This document shows positions 63,233 through 64,000 of a stretch of 64,000 bases of DNA, piece after piece; position 1 is the stretch's first letter, and each line of letters starts with the position of its first letter. Under the pieces are notes generated by a model. It had not been told where the DNA came from, ran no database searches, and saw only the letters and a list, made by a program, of their open reading frames with translations. The translations under genes were made by a program, and so were the position numbers. This DNA comes from DASUPK01 sp963763955 (GTDB lineage Bacteria > Actinomycetota > Thermoleophilia > Solirubrobacterales > 70-9): positions 124,001 to 188,000 of the forward strand of contig CAVXQP010000030.1 of NCBI GenBank assembly GCA_963763955.1. The letters are read 5' to 3'.

Positions 63233-64000
63233 ATGGCGACGGAGCAGGTCGATCAGAAGACGGCGGTCCACGGCGGCCGGTTGGTCGCCCAGGCGATCAA
63301 GAGCCGCGGCGCCTCGAAGCTCTTCAGCCTCTCCGGAGGCCACCTCTTCTCCATCTACGACGGCTGCAAGGAGGAGGGGATCGAGGTCGTCGACACCCGC
63401 CACGAGCAGTCCGCCGCCTTCGCCGCGATCGGCTGGGCCAAGGCGACGCGCGAGCCGGGGATCTGCGCACTCACCGCGGGGTGCGGCGTCACCAACGGGA
63501 TGAGCGCGATCGCCTCCGCGCAGGCCGACGGCGTGCCGCTCGTCACTCTCGGCGGCCGGGCGCCGGAGATGAGGTGGGGGATGGGCTCGCTCCAGGAGAT
63601 CGACCACCTGCCCTTCGTCAAGCCTCTGGTGAAGTCGGCGATCACCGTGAAGGATCCGGCGAAGATCGCGCGGACCACCGCGGAGGCGATCGACACCGCC
63701 GCCGAGCCGCCATTCGGCCCGACCTTCGTCGACTATCCGCTCGACGTCGTCTTCTCCGAGGCGGAGGCCGAGGTTCCGGACCCACCGGCCGTGGGCGAGC
63801 GGATCCCCGACGGTGTCGAGGAGGCGGCGAAGCTCCTGGCTGAGGCGGGACGTCCCGCGATCATGGCCGGCTCCAACCTCTACTGGGCCCAGGCGGAGTC
63901 GGAGCTGCGCGAGCTGGCGGAGGCGCTCGGGATCCCCGTCTTCCTCAACGGCCTGGGCCGTGGCTGCTTCCCGCCCGACCACGAGCTCTACTTCTCGCGC
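63233..64000 (+). CDS. Thiamine diphosphate-dependent enzyme (acetolactate synthase-like), truncated by the window edge
   Basis: The first 256 codons of a ThDP enzyme of the pyruvate decarboxylase/acetolactate synthase superfamily. The PYR domain has LFSLSGGHLFSIYDGCKEEG, the catalytic glutamate in DTRHEQSAAFAAIGWAKATR, CALTAGCGVTNGMSAIASAQ and MGSLQEIDHLPFVKPLVKSA. The middle domain then begins (RPAIMAGSNLYWAQAESELR). The C-terminal ThDP-pyrophosphate domain is outside the window. The sequence after GG-H differs from housekeeping acetolactate synthase, so it may be an oxalyl-CoA decarboxylase or related lyase. Confidence 0.85.
   Translation, partial: MATEQVDQKTAVHGGRLVAQAIKSRGASKLFSLSGGHLFSIYDGCKEEGIEVVDTRHEQSAAFAAIGWAKATREPGICALTAGCGVTNGMSAIASAQADGVPLVTLGGRAPEMRWGMGSLQEIDHLPFVKPLVKSAITVKDPAKIARTTAEAIDTAAEPPFGPTFVDYPLDVVFSEAEAEVPDPPAVGERIPDGVEEAAKLLAEAGRPAIMAGSNLYWAQAESELRELAEALGIPVFLNGLGRGCFPPDHELYFSR

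Overview
The window is a high-GC chromosomal segment from an actinobacterium. The gene order tatD-rsmA-ispE, then glmU-prs, then rplY-pth-mfd-(PpiC chaperone)-mazG-eno-ftsB, is the same backbone as the tatD-to-ftsB block of Mycobacterium and other Actinobacteria. A csrA gene, a Lys/Cys-rich tail of the KKKCKKHKH type and the general gene content suggest class Thermoleophilia (Solirubrobacterales-like). That placement is an inference, not a match. Frequent overlapping stop/start codons and GTG/TTG starts are typical of such genomes.

Layout. 0-5.6 kb: protease tail (cut by the edge), tatD, rsmA, ispE, a DedA-PAP2 fusion, a small membrane protein and a PucR-type regulator. 5.6-10.8 kb: insertion between ispE and glmU carrying a GH15 enzyme, an SRPBCC protein, tRNA-Gln, an HNH endonuclease with a perfect LexA-type box at its start, and a GlxA-type regulator with a DJ-1/PfpI partner. 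10.8-13.2 kb: glmU-prs. 13.3-26.4 kb: an accessory island between prs and rplY, with two decayed IS30-family copies in opposite orientation around a thioredoxin-reductase-like fusion and a SnoaL-like gene, then an amine oxidase, a flavin-dependent oxidoreductase, several gene remnants, GDPD and an ABC1 kinase. 26.4-36.8 kb: rplY, pth, an enoyl-CoA hydratase, a phosphopantetheinyl transferase, mfd, a PpiC chaperone, mazG, eno, ftsB. 36.9-45.8 kb: four tandem, translationally coupled paralogues of a large GT-C-like membrane protein behind a leader with a terminator-like hairpin. 45.8-64 kb: csrA, a nuclease, class I aldolase, a YbdK-type ligase, an HxlR regulator, an apparently inactive rhomboid, O-methyltransferase, GNAT, metallo-beta-lactamase fold protein, an R2lox-type oxidase, an ECF sigma/zinc-finger fusion, a DHA2 exporter with divergent MarR, tRNA-Leu, a class III nucleotidyl cyclase and a truncated ThDP enzyme.

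The most unusual signal is not a gene. Seven short hairpins share the frame GAGGG / GC-rich stem / usually a GNNA loop / stem / one unpaired purine / CCCG(A/T)TT. Their stems covary and the single-base bulge is kept. One copy lies inside the mazG reading frame, one abuts the rplY start and one begins the leader of the membrane-protein array. A second, longer cruciform element occurs twice, with compensatory changes in its outer arms.

At least seven genes carry apparent single-base frameshifts where the continuing protein is clear in another frame. Several of these are housekeeping-type genes, so sequencing or assembly error is a serious possibility and those genes should be checked against reads before being called pseudogenes.
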